Source: Russula earlei
Lineage: Eukaryota > Basidiomycota > Agaricomycetes > Russulales > Russulaceae
Assembly (NCBI GenBank): GCA_025769875.1
Contig: JAGFNK010000040.1
Location: 1 to 64,000 of the forward strand
Length of the DNA: 64,000 nt
Direction of reading: 5' to 3'
The first letter of the stretch is position 1, and the number at the start of each line of letters is the position of its first letter. The translations under genes and the position numbers were made by a program. Below, in pieces: positions 32,738 through 42,582 of this stretch. The notes beneath the pieces were generated by a model, which did no database searches, was not told the DNA's origin, and saw only the letters and a program-made list of their open reading frames with translations.

Positions 32738-35700
32738 TTATATTTGTGGTTGTCCAGCCGAAGCGGAATAGTATTCTATCAGAAGTTCTGGGGCGTTGAG
32801 GTCGTGGTGGTCAACCCATGAGTCATCTGATGCAGGGTATCCTTTCCAGTGCACGAGGTATTGAAGTTTACGTGTCCGTCCGAATCTCCTTGTGTCTAGA
32901 ATTGCCTCAATTTCATATTCTTCCTCATTTTCGACGGTCGGTGGTGGTCGTGTAAACAGCATGCCGTATTCTTCCGTCTCCTTATAAGGGAGAAGTAGAT
33001 TGACATGGAAGACGTTGTGTATCTTCATTGACGGCGGAAGTTGTAATTGATATGCGACTTTAGAAATTCTTTTTGTGATAGGGAACGGGCCGTATCTTTT
33101 GGGCATCAACTTGCGTGTTCCTCGTGTTTTGAGGTTCTTTGCTTCTAACCATACGAGGGTTCCTTCTTTCATTTCTTCAATGTCGGGTCTTAGGGGTTGT
33201 TGTTTACGTTCAAGGAGTTGTTGGGCATCTCTTCTTGCTTCTTCGAGCTGTTTTAGGCGGTTGGTAGATGAGGGCACATTGTTGTCTTCTAAGTTGATGT
33301 TGATCTGGGGTTTGAATCCCATGAGGAGTTCGTGTGGTGATTTCCGTGATGTCTCATGCTTCCATGAGTTGTGTGCGTATTCTGCCAGAGGGAGCATTTT
33401 TGCCCAGGAATGTGGATGAGTTGTGGTCCAGGGTCTTAGGTATTGTTCTAGCCATGCGTTCATCCTTTCCGTCTGTCCATCGGTTTGGGGGTGAAATGCT
33501 GTGGACATGTTTTGTTTGATGCCTAAGTTTTTACATAATGCTTTGGAGAAGTTTGATGTGAATCGAGGGTCTCTGTCCAAGATGATTCTTTTGGGAACGC
33601 CGAACCAAGGCACGAGGTGTTTCAGATACTCGTGTGCGACGCCTGTTCCATCGATCGTTTTGTTACATGGGATAAATTTTGTTGCTTTAGAGCATCCCTG
33701 ATCGACTATAGTAAGGACGCTGTCAAATCCTTCTGATTTTGGTAAGTCAGTGATAAGGTCCATTGATACGTATTGGAAGGGGCCCTGTTCAACGTGTGTG
33801 TCGAGTGGAAAGGTCGTGGCTTTCTTTCTGGGTATATTGGTTTTGGACTCTTGACATTTGGCGCAGCCTTTGACGTATTGTTCTACAAATTGTCGTAGTC
33901 TAGGTCCTTCGTAATGTTGTTTGACTAGGTCCCAGGTGTTAGCTATTCCTGGGTGTCCTGTGAAGGGAGTGTCGTGGAATTGTCTTAGGATTTCTCGTTG
34001 TTTGTCGAGTTTGTCTGGTAGATAGGTTTTTCTTGCGAGGATTTCGGGTGGTAGTAGTGTGGTTTTTTGTTCTCCTACCCCTTTGTTAAGGTCTTTGCGG
34101 CGAGAAAGTGTGTCGGCAATAGTGTGTGTGTGTCCAGGGACGTGTTCCATGGTAAAGTTAAAGTCTTGCATGTATTGCATCCATCTGGCTTGTCATCCTG
34201 TTAATTTTTGTGGTTCTTTGAAGTATGTGAGATTTTTGTGGTCTGTTCTTATTCTAACTGGTTCGTCGGCCCCTAGGAAGAATGATCGTCCACTTTTTAA
34301 TCCAAAGATCACTGCTGCTAATTCTTTGTCATGAGCGTCGTAATTTCTTTCTGCGTCTAGTAATGTCCTGGAGTAGTATGCAATCGGGTGTAACCCATCC
34401 TCATATTCTTGGGATATGACTGCTCCTATGGCGAATCCTGATGCGTCGGTGTCTAAAATAAATTGTTTTGTCCAATCTGGAGTGCGGAGCACCGGGTAAG
34501 ATACACAAGTTTCTTTCAAAATTTGAAAGGCTTGATCTTCCTTCGTCGTCCATTCCCATTGTTTGTTTTTCTTTGTCAAGTCGTTTAATGGTCTTGCTTT
34601 TATGGAAAAGTTGGGTATAAAATTTCGATAAAAGTTACAGAATCCTAGAAAACTTCTGACTTCTTTTAGTGTTGATGGGGTTGGCCAATCTTTAATTCCT
34701 TTGACTTTGACGGGGTCCATAGTTATCTTTCCTTCTCCTATGATTACTCCAAGATATTCTACCTTTCTCTTGTGGAATTGACATTTTTCTGGTTTGAGGT
34801 AGAGATCATGTTGTTTCAGTTTGGACAGTATGTGGTTGACTTTAGACTTGTGTTCTATTTCATCGTTTTGTGTGGCGATGATAATATCGTCCATGTAGAT
34901 CTTTAGCCATCCTTGTGCGAGTTCTTCTTGAAAAAAGTCATCCATCATGGTCTGAAAGGTAGCTGGAGAGTTCGTCAGTCCAAAGAACATTACCGTAGGT
35001 TCAAATAGTCCGTCGCTGGTTTTAAAGGCTGCTTTCCATTCGTCTCCTTCCTTAATCCGAATGTTGTTGTAGCCCCATCTGACGTCAAATTTAGTGAAGA
35101 GTTCCTTTCCTGCTAGAGCGTGGATAAGTTCTGGGATCAAAGGTAGGGGATATACGTTTGGGATTGTCCATTTATTTAAATTTCTGTAATCTTGTACCGG
35201 TCGAAATTTACCATCCTTCTTTTTTATAACCATCCTTCTTTTTTATGAGGAAGAATCCACTGGCGTATGGCAAGTTGGATCTTCTTATTTGTTTAAGTCG
35301 TAGATTTTGTTCGAGGAATTTTCCTTGTTCCTCTTTTTCTTTGGGTGAGAGAGGGTATACTCTGCAGTTAATTGTCGTCGGGGCGTCTGGTTTTAGATCA
35401 ATGGCGTGGTCCCATTTTCTTGGTCCAGGAAATCTTTCTGACTCTTGTTCCATGAACACTGATCCGTATTGGTGGTATTGGTGAGGAACGATTTCTTGCC
35501 AGGTTTTTGGTTTATCCGTGATCTGTGATTCTGCCAGTTGTTGCGCTATGGTGGTTTTTCGTATTTGAGTTTGGAGCCATAGCTCATCTCCTTCTTCCCA
35601 GTCCATTAATGCCTTGATCCATGCTGGAGTCTCTTGGTTTCCTTTGAGGGTGACCCTTCCCATAACGGTTCCTTTGGACCAATCTATTCTTGGGTTGGTC

Positions 35701-36068
35701 GATTCTAGGAATGGATATCCTAGGATAATATTGTCTTGACCTATATCTGCGACTAGGAATTGATGTGTATGTTTTTGTCCTAGTAACTTCAATTCTAATT
35801 GGATGGCTTGGGTGACCTTCCCTGAGCGATTGAGTGTTCCATCAACGTTCTTGACATTTCTGGCTGGAATTATTTTTTGTGTTTGTAAATGGAGTTCTTT
35901 TGTCAGGTTGGGTGATATAAAGCACTCAGTGGCTCCACTGTCTATCAGAGCTTTCTTTTCGGCTTTGTTCAATCCAATGTAGATAGTAGTCATCACTGAT
36001 ATTGACTTTCTTTGAGTCTTGTACATAGAATCGATACCTAAAGCTCGAGCAATCGCCGTTATGCTCAA
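32738..36068 (-). pseudogene. Gypsy III pol: protease, RT, RNase H, integrase, chromodomain
   Basis: Protease with LIDSGAT (about 35945); RT with YMDDIII at about 34890; RNase H (DTDASGFAIGAV, about 34450, to about 34100); an integrase zinc-binding domain (about 33870-34000); an integrase core with MDLITDLP, DRDPRFTS and an AEYAHNSW Glu; and a chromodomain (YEIEAIL...YLVHWKGYP, about 32830-32920). Two lesions exist: a 19-bp tandem duplication (35211-35229, repeated from 35230) shifting the frame at the start of RT, and a TGA at 34193-34195 in RNase H. The frame begins in -1 register relative to the gag stop, with no ATG at the overlap, so expression by -1 frameshifting is likely. Confidence 0.93.
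35211..35248. repeat. 19-bp tandem duplication in Gypsy III RT
   Basis: CCATCCTTCTTTTTTATAA is followed directly by a second, almost identical copy at 35230-35248. Nineteen is not a multiple of three, so it breaks the RT frame. Confidence 0.9.
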
Positions 36069-37732
36069 GCATCCGAAAAATCCTCCTCTTTGTTCTCATT
36101 ATCCTCCATCAGGGCTTTGATGAAAGCCTCTCTTTCTACTACAGAAAGTGCCTTTGCTGCCTTTGCAAGTTTATCGGTAGTGCTTTCTTCGATTATCTCC
36201 ACCGTGGGAGATTTGGATGTGATGTTGGTCATATTGGCGGTTCGTACTCGAGTCGTTTCGCGTTTCGGTTTCGTAGGACAGTCGCGAGCTAGATGTCCTT
36301 GGAGGGAGCAGTGGAAACACCTTCCTTCTTCTCGGTGTTTTTGCTTTTCCGCCTCAGTGACCGCTTTGCGAGCGGCACCCGCACTAGTGTCCATTGCGTT
36401 AGGATCGCGTGGTGGTAGGCATGCGCGCGGTGCGGTGGCGTTGTTGGTGGTGTTGCCGCGTGTGCCCCAATTTGAAAGGCGGGCCCAAGGGCGATTAGGG
36501 TTCGAGTTGGTATTTCTGTTGTGAGTGTTAGCATGGTCGGTTAAAACCGCTCGTCGGCGCATCCAAACGCGGTGTTGTTTCTGTGCTGCGCTGATCCAGT
36601 CGTTGAAGGAGGTCAGGTCTTCAAAGTTGATGCAAGCTTCAACCAGTGGTTTGGGGAGGCCACATGCGAATAAACGCATGACGGTCGGATCGTTCGTGAA
36701 GAGTCCTGCGCGCTTAGCTAGGACCTGAAAAGCTGAAATATAGCCATCAAGATTATTGTCTTTCATTTTCAGTTCCCGGAGTTGGTCTTGCACGCGTTCG
36801 CGTTTGGCGTAGTCGACGAATGCGTGTTTGAACTTCTGTTGCATGGCTTGCCAGGGGTTGAGACCAAAGGGAAGTTCTTCGGGATCGTCAATGACTTCTT
36901 GGAGCCATTCATCCATGGTTTCAACCCAGCCTTCGACGTCCGGTCCTTCGAGAAGTGACAGGAAGTACGCGCACTTCTTGATGGGGTCGCGCGCGATTTT
37001 GCTGTCGTGATTTAAGGTCATAAATCTGTGGAAGGCGGTCAGGAAGATGTGGGTGCGAGCCCTGTTGCCGTTAAAGGCTTTCGGAGGGATGCCTTCGAGT
37101 TTTCCGTTGTCGGAGGGGCGCGCGTCGTGCCCGTAATTGGCGTTCGTGTCGTAGTCGTCGGGATCGGGGCTCGGGGGTCGTCTTCCGCGTCCTCCGAAAC
37201 CTTGGAATTGACTGGGTTGGGGGAAGGCTCGTGTCGTGCCAGACGACGCGAGTTGTTGGGGAATGGGTGCGTCAGGTTCGTCGTCGGCGACGCGGACTTG
37301 AGTTGTCGCGGGGGCTTCTTGTTCCATGGCTTCTACGGGTGCCGGGGTTGGAGCTCGGGAGTGTGGCACTGGTGTCCCTGAGGCAACTAGTGCTTCCATA
37401 TCTAGTCCTGGGAGAGGGTCAAATGTCAGTTCGAAAATCGGGCGTGCGACGCGTACGGCCGCGAAGTAGTCTTCGCGCCGTTCGATTTCGAACCACACTC
37501 CGTAGAGTGTTGCGAGGGCTACTTTTGCTTGTTTGTAGGGTGCAAAGAACCCAGTCCAGGGGGTAGAATCTGTCCCAAGTTGTAAGAATAGTGTGTTCTT
37601 TCTAAATTGTTCTGGAACTAGGGCAATATCGGCGTCCAGGGGTATTCTGAATGGAAGTCTAAGCTTTGCCAACCCTTGTTCAGAGGGTTTTCCTTGGCCT
37701 TTGTATCTCCAGTCTCTAGCCATTGAGGTCAT
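36065..37732 (-). CDS. Gypsy III gag
   Basis: 555 aa from ATG 37732. N-terminal domain (residues 1-125); Pro/Ala-rich linker (125-220); retrotransposon gag capsid-like domain (about 225-400, with the MDEWLQEVIDD, LRELKMKD and FACGLPKPLVEACI blocks); CCHC knuckle CFHCSLQGHLARDC (about 472-485); acidic C terminus. It forms the virus-like particle and packages RNA. It ends at TGA 36065-36067, overlapping pol in the -1 frame; a T5 run (GATTTTTCG) lies six codons before the stop, a possible slip site. It is intact. Confidence 0.95.
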   Translation of the reverse strand: MTSMARDWRYKGQGKPSEQGLAKLRLPFRIPLDADIALVPEQFRKNTLFLQLGTDSTPWTGFFAPYKQAKVALATLYGVWFEIERREDYFAAVRVARPIFELTFDPLPGLDMEALVASGTPVPHSRAPTPAPVEAMEQEAPATTQVRVADDEPDAPIPQQLASSGTTRAFPQPSQFQGFGGRGRRPPSPDPDDYDTNANYGHDARPSDNGKLEGIPPKAFNGNRARTHIFLTAFHRFMTLNHDSKIARDPIKKCAYFLSLLEGPDVEGWVETMDEWLQEVIDDPEELPFGLNPWQAMQQKFKHAFVDYAKRERVQDQLRELKMKDNNLDGYISAFQVLAKRAGLFTNDPTVMRLFACGLPKPLVEACINFEDLTSFNDWISAAQKQHRVWMRRRAVLTDHANTHNRNTNSNPNRPWARLSNWGTRGNTTNNATAPRACLPPRDPNAMDTSAGAARKAVTEAEKQKHREEGRCFHCSLQGHLARDCPTKPKRETTRVRTANMTNITSKSPTVEIIEESTTDKLAKAAKALSVVEREAFIKALMEDNENKEEDFSDA

Positions 37733-37792
37733 GTTGAAAGGGAATCGATATATTTCTGTGGGCGCGTGGTTCGGGGTCGAGGGTTCAGAGGG

Positions 37793-37803
37793 AAGCTTGT
37801 TCT
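37793..37803 (-). promoter_or_regulatory. Putative self-priming primer-binding site of Gypsy III
   Basis: Two bases inside the 5' LTR, minus-strand AGAACAAGCTT is an exact 11-nt complement of AAGCTTGTTCT at 38070-38080 in the 5' LTR, starting 34 bases downstream of TATATAA. No tRNA 3'-end complement (TGG...) is seen at the junction. Confidence 0.65.
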
Positions 37804-37805
37804 AA

Positions 37806-38298
37806 TGTCACCAACTGGGGGCGGTGTCGTTGACAAATCAGTTCACGCGCGAGACGAGCGCAGTGAGTCGAGCGAGACACTAAGTCTTCGCGGATTTCGG
37901 GGGTCTCGGAGACGATATTGCCGAAGCAAATATGTTCCGCAGAGAAGGGAAGCTACGAATAAGTCTTCGCGTTGCGAAGGCTTATGAGTAAGAGAAGTTT
38001 CAGACGAAGTGCTTGATGTCTTGCAAGCCTACAAGTCCTGAAGTTCGAAATCCAGTGATATTTCACAGGAGAACAAGCTTAGGGCTTGTCCTCTGTTACA
38101 GGCAGGCTTATATAGACAGTGTATCCTATATCAAATAGTAGACACAAGGTAGCAATGAGGCAGTCGAGACTGGGGCACGCTGGAAGGTGCTGGTACATGC
38201 AAGGCTAAGTGAGTCATAAAACGCGCGAGAATCGTGAGGTCTGTCCGGGTAGGCTTGTCCGGTTGCTGGTCCGGTCCGAAGAGCCGGTTCTTGTGACA
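37806..38298 (-). repeat. Gypsy III 5' LTR
   Basis: 493 bp, TGTCACCAAC...TTCTTGTGACA. The TATA box (plus-strand TTATATA, 38108-38114) and AAGCTTGTTCT (38070-38080) mark the probable promoter and start of the RNA. Confidence 0.97.
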
Positions 38299-38902
38299 GG
38301 AAGGTAGGTCTTAAAGGAGGAGAGCTCTTCTCAGGAGAGTGAAGAGAGACTCTTAGGGAAGGAAGGGAAAGGCGAAGAGTAGATGGTGGATGGTGTGTTG
38401 AGAGTTGATGAAATGGAGAGGTGGTTGTGGTTTAAGTTTGTGAGAGTGAAGTGGGTTGCAGGAGAATATGTTGGACAAGAGTAGGTTGGATTCTACAAGA
38501 GACCAAGCTTAGGGCTTTGGTCACAAAGTACTGAGCTTATATATACAGGAGAAGCACAGCAATAGCTGCGCTTTGACTGTGCTACTAGTATAGTAGGAGT
38601 CATAATAAGTAGGAGTCATAGGAATGAGGCCACGAACAAGTCAGAACCAAGTAACTGTGCTGCACAGTAGGTGCGCAGCATTGCACAGTCAAAACTAAGA
38701 AGCGAATATAAATGGGAAGAGAACCAAACAAAGGGAAAGTAACAGCAATCCAGTGTTACCTGGACGTGTATGGATCACATGATAACACAGAAGGGATCAC
38801 AAGACGTAAGAGATCACAAGACCAGTAAGTAAAGGGACGTACACAAGCAAGCAGTCCATAGCAAGAGGTAAGAAATAAACGTAAAAGGAAAATGGTGTAA
38901 CA

Positions 38903-39398
38903 TTGACAATGAATTCTTAATGTCTGCAATCAGTGAGAGTGAATTGCCTAAGATGGTGACATCATTGACATAGAGGATAGTGATTACAGTTCCCCCTGCA
39001 TCTTGGTGATTATAAACTCCAGCATCTGAGTGTGTGCACGTGAAGCTGAGTCCAGTGAGAACTCCATGAAACTGCAAGTTCCATGCACGCAAGGCTTGTT
39101 TAAGGCCGTAGAGAGCCTTCTTTAACTGACAGACTTTGTCTTTTTGGTCCGGAGTGATGAAACCTTGTGGTTGTTCCATGTAGATCTCTTCCTCCAGTGT
39201 GCCATTAAGGAATGCTGACTTGACATCCATTTGATGTATCTCCCAATCCTCTAGCGTGGCCAACGCTAGGAGCAGTCTCAAAGACTCAAATCTGGCAACT
39301 GGTGAGAAAGTTTCATCATAATCAATCCCCTCCACTTGGGTGAACCCCTTTGTGACTAAACGTGCACAAAATCTACCATCAGATTTGCATGCAAACAC
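38903..39398 (-). pseudogene. Copia RT N-terminal part
   Basis: The first half of the reverse transcriptase, with LVTKGFTQVEGIDYDETFSP, the QMDVKSAFLNG block (a catalytic Asp) and LKKALYGLKQ. The active-site motif reads YVNDV (about 38962-38976) where YVDD is usual, so one metal-binding Asp is replaced by Asn. The LTR B insertion ends it. It sits in the frame adjacent to the integrase ORF, with a one-codon stop (TGA) between them at about 39405. Confidence 0.92.
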
Positions 39399-39407
39399 CC
39401 ATTGAGA

Positions 39408-40658
39408 TCACATGGCCTTGTGGCCCAGCAGTAGATCTACAAGTTCCCAGGTACCATTCTTAGTGAGTGCATCAATTTCATATTGACACATGGCTCTCCA
39501 TTGATCGGCAGAGTCCAAGGACATCGCTTCCTGAAACGTAGCCAGAGTGATTGCCTCTGCCATTGCTAATAGTGCCGTATGCAATAGGTGCCCCCCCACA
39601 TTTGCGTCAGAAGTGAGGAATCTAGGATTAGGACACAGATTAGGCCAAAGATGCCTAGGTGAGGGCAGGCGTGATGGACGACCAAAGGACGGTCCCGGCA
39701 ATGCTGAGTGAGGCTGGCGCAAGCAGACTTGGTGCACAGGCTGAACGTGGCGCGGCGGAGTGTGTGGAACAGGCTGAGTGGGAGGGGTAAGGTAAAGTGA
39801 ATTAGGTGTATTGGAATCCAGTGGGGTTTCCAGAGGCGCAGTACTAAGTCCGCAGCCATCCAGTTCGTGTGGAAGTGGGGCAGTGAAAGAAACCGGTCCC
39901 ATGAAGACCAAGGGTTGTGCAGGAGGAGGAGTGTCAGTAAGTTCTCCCCTAGCAGGCAGTATGCGCTCATCAAAAGTGACATTGTGCAATAAGAACAGCT
40001 TTCGGGTGGATTGATTCCAGAGTCGGTAACCCTTAGATCCAGACTCGTACCCAATGAAAATCATCTCGACTGATCTCGGATCGAGCTTCTTCCATTTGTT
40101 AGCAGGCATGTGTACATACACCTTACATCCAAAGATGCGGAAATAGGAAACGTCCGTAACTTGTCTGTCTGTCCAGATTGAGTGAGGTGTGTTCCAATGG
40201 AGAACACATGTAGGAGTGCCATTGTAGATATGGACTGCTGCATCAGTAGCAAGCTCCCAGAACCCCAGGGTAAGACCGGCAGTGTGTAGCATAGTGCACA
40301 TCTTGTCTTCAAGGGTTCGGTTCCATCTCTCTGCTACGCCATTCTGCTGTGGTGACCCTGGCATTGTCAATCTATGCTCAATTCCCTTTTGATGTAAGAC
40401 TGATCTGAGGGCACCAGACAAGTACTCCCCTCCACGATCCGAGTGTAATGCTTTGATCTTATCGTTGGTCTGGTTTTCTGACCATGCAAGATATTTTTTA
40501 AACACATCAGCACACTGATCTTTTGTTTTGAGGAAGTACACTACCCCATAACGGGAGTAGTAGTTGATAAATGTTGCCCAATCAGTTGCACCTCGGATAG
40601 ACCAGGTCTGCATCGGACCGGCTAAGTCAGTATGCACAATCTGTAGACACCGATCCAA
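39408..40658 (-). pseudogene. Copia integrase
   Basis: 416 aa with the catalytic core HTDLAG (first Asp), HSDRGGEYLSG (second Asp) and NGVAERWNRT (Glu), then the GKKPYxxxRVFGCxxYVH-like segment (FRIFGCKVYVHMP), a Pro/His-rich linker and the start of the conserved pre-RT segment (EIDALTKNGTWELVD). It would insert element cDNA into the genome. The ORF is open, but a stop upstream (40661-40685) parts it from the zinc-binding domain. Confidence 0.92.
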
Positions 40659-40685
40659 TCACTTAGGTGAAGCCAGGAAAGGAAG

Positions 40686-41126
40686 TCACGTCTGTTTGCC
40701 GAGTTCACACCCTGGGCAAGGTGACTGATCGCGATCCACTGAACTAAGCAAGATTCCCTTGATGGAATGAGCGTATTTGATTAGCATGCATGAGGACATA
40801 TGTCCCATGCGCTGATACCAGATGTTAAGTGGTAGCACCCCTGCTTGCACATGTAGGGCTGGAGATGAGAAGTCAATATAGAATAGGTTATTCTCCAGGT
40901 ATCCTTGCACGACTTTCTGATCTTTGTAGTAGATTTGGCATCCGTTCTGAGTAAAAGTGATATGTCCCCCCCTCCAGAGCAACGTGCTGACTGAGAAGTG
41001 ACGCGCGTTGGCTTCTAGAACATGCATGACATCTGTGAGGGTTAATGGAAACTTCCCAATGCCTCCAGATGTGTCATTGTGATTTATTACTGATGCACTG
41101 TAGATATCACTCTGGGGTGTCAGCAC
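40686..41126 (-). pseudogene. Copia GAG-pre-integrase (zinc-binding) domain
   Basis: 146 aa. The C-terminal half shows the pre-integrase HHCC pattern: WYQRMGHMS with His residues, then CPGCELGKQ. The N-terminal half is the protease-integrase spacer region. It lies between the protease and the integrase core as expected. Confidence 0.85.
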
Positions 41127-41336
41127 AATGCTCCAGATAGTATTTCCATTATTTGGATCGATTTATGGCTTAGTCAGGTCGATATTACAGGCAGAGGAGC
41201 AGTAGTATACCTTAGTCTCAATTGCTCCTCTGCAGGTGTGTAGTAGTTTGACTCCTCATAACAATACTAGTCTCAATTGCTCCTCTGCAGTTCCCTTTGA
41301 GTCCTGTGGACATAAGGGTGCTAATAGGTCGCTTAT
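41127..41336. other. Noncoding break in Copia with 55-bp direct duplication
   Basis: The gag-protease frame stops at 41337 and the next frame begins at 41126. Between them, TAGTCTCAATTGCTCCTCTG plus CAG occurs twice (41213-41235 and 41268-41290, period 55). It looks like a small insertion or rearrangement in the coding region; the source was not recognised. Confidence 0.5.
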
Positions 41337-42341
41337 TTAACAAGATGGTAGGACGGATACAGATCCGGTCCCAATCTGCTTGATGATAGTGTGACCTCTG
41401 AGGTTAACTGATCCAGTGGCTGGAGCGTAGGTGATGAAGTCGGTCCGGAACGGACTGATGGGATGGGTAGCTCCTGAGTCAATCATCCAGCACAATCTAG
41501 TCACTGAGTAAAGGGAAATGCAAATGTCATTTTCATCATCCGAGATCTCTGTAATAGTAGCAGTAGTCTCTACTATGTGCACGTTGACCTTTCTGTTAGT
41601 GTCTGCACCAGACTCTCTCTCTTTCTTCACCTTCTCCTCATCCTTTTTCTTCTTCCGGCACTCAGGACTCTTGTGACTAGCTTTCTTGCAATAATAACAT
41701 TTTATTTTGTTCTTATCGTCCTGTTTCTTGACCAGAACAACTTTGTTAAGGGAAGCAGAGGAGCTGGCCCGACGACTCTCTTCATTGAGAATGTGTTCCT
41801 GAATGGCTTTTGGGGAAAGCTTGTTTGGAAGATTAGAGCCAAGGATAGCTTGCGTAAGACCAGAGTAGGAGCTGGGTAGTGCCTGAATTAGAGTGAGACT
41901 GAATTGGAGATCGGTGACGGGCATGTCATTGTTCTGAAGATTGATCCTAGTATCATTCAATTTCTGTAGTTGTGGGAACATCGGGATGGTGTCATCTAGA
42001 TCAAAACATGTGAGGGCGGTCCAAGAGTTATGTAGGGACATAGATCCAACGCCGATGCAAGTAATCTTAAGTTGTTCCCACTTGAGTTTACAGGTGTCAA
42101 ACTTGGTGTTATCGCTTATCTCTCTGTATATATCTTTCTGGAGATGGAGCTGGAAGATGCCTAACAGTATGTCTTCTTCAACGTCCCAAGTGCTATCTCC
42201 AGAGGGCTTTGTATCGATAAGATGACGCTGGAAACCATTCATTCGGGTAATGGCCTTGAAGCGAAATGACCAAGTAGTCCAATTTGATGAATCTAAGATC
42301 TCCAGGGGCGTCCCTGAGGGGATAGTGAATATGGGTGCCAT
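41337..42341 (-). pseudogene. Copia gag and protease
   Basis: 334 aa from ATG 42341. A gag domain of the UBN2/retrotran_gag type (SNWTTWSFRFKAITR..., residues 15-185); a Lys-rich segment with CYYCKKASHKSPEC, a CCHC knuckle (about 217-230); and the aspartic protease start WMIDSGATHPISP (about 288-300). It ends early at 41337, inside the protease. Confidence 0.92.
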
Positions 42342-42570
42342 ATGATGTAATAAGGTGAATTGCCAATCCAGACCAGCGGAGCAATTGTAGCTGGATCAAT
42401 TAGAGATCAAATCAGTATCTTTGACGTGTGATGTAACTGTGTGCGCATCAATCCTTTGGTTCCAGGGACCAAGGGAGTAAGATGTCATCTGATAACAGAG
42501 GTTTGTGGGGAAGGGAGGTGTTATAGGAATAAATGTGTGTGGTGATCTCTGTGGATTTTAGATACGGGCA

Positions 42571-42582
42571 GGGCCCATAACC
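42571..42582 (-). promoter_or_regulatory. Copia primer-binding site, half-tRNAiMet type
   Basis: Directly next to the 5' LTR, minus-strand GGTTATGGGCCC is complementary to the anticodon stem-loop of eukaryotic initiator Met tRNA (GGGCCCATAACC), as in Drosophila copia, where a cleaved tRNA half primes. There is no complement to a tRNA 3' end. Confidence 0.75.

Larger units (their letters stand above)
30921..38298 (-). mobile_element. Gypsy III: nearly intact chromodomain Ty3/Gypsy element
   Basis: 7378 bp with 493-bp LTRs (30921-31413 and 37806-38298) and TSD GGAAG at 30916-30920 and 38299-38303. The LTRs differ at six positions (98.8% identical), all CpG transitions, so it is the youngest complete element here. 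It encodes gag, pol and ORF3 on minus. Pol has one 19-bp duplication and one TGA; otherwise every frame is open. Confidence 0.97.
30638..38902 (-). repeat. Solo LTR B in Copia RT, containing Gypsy III
   Basis: TGTCATGGTAACTAGC...GGTGTAACA. The flanks TGGAC (30633-30637) and TTGAC (38903-38907) match at 4 of 5 bases. Without Gypsy III it is about 882 bp. Confidence 0.88.
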
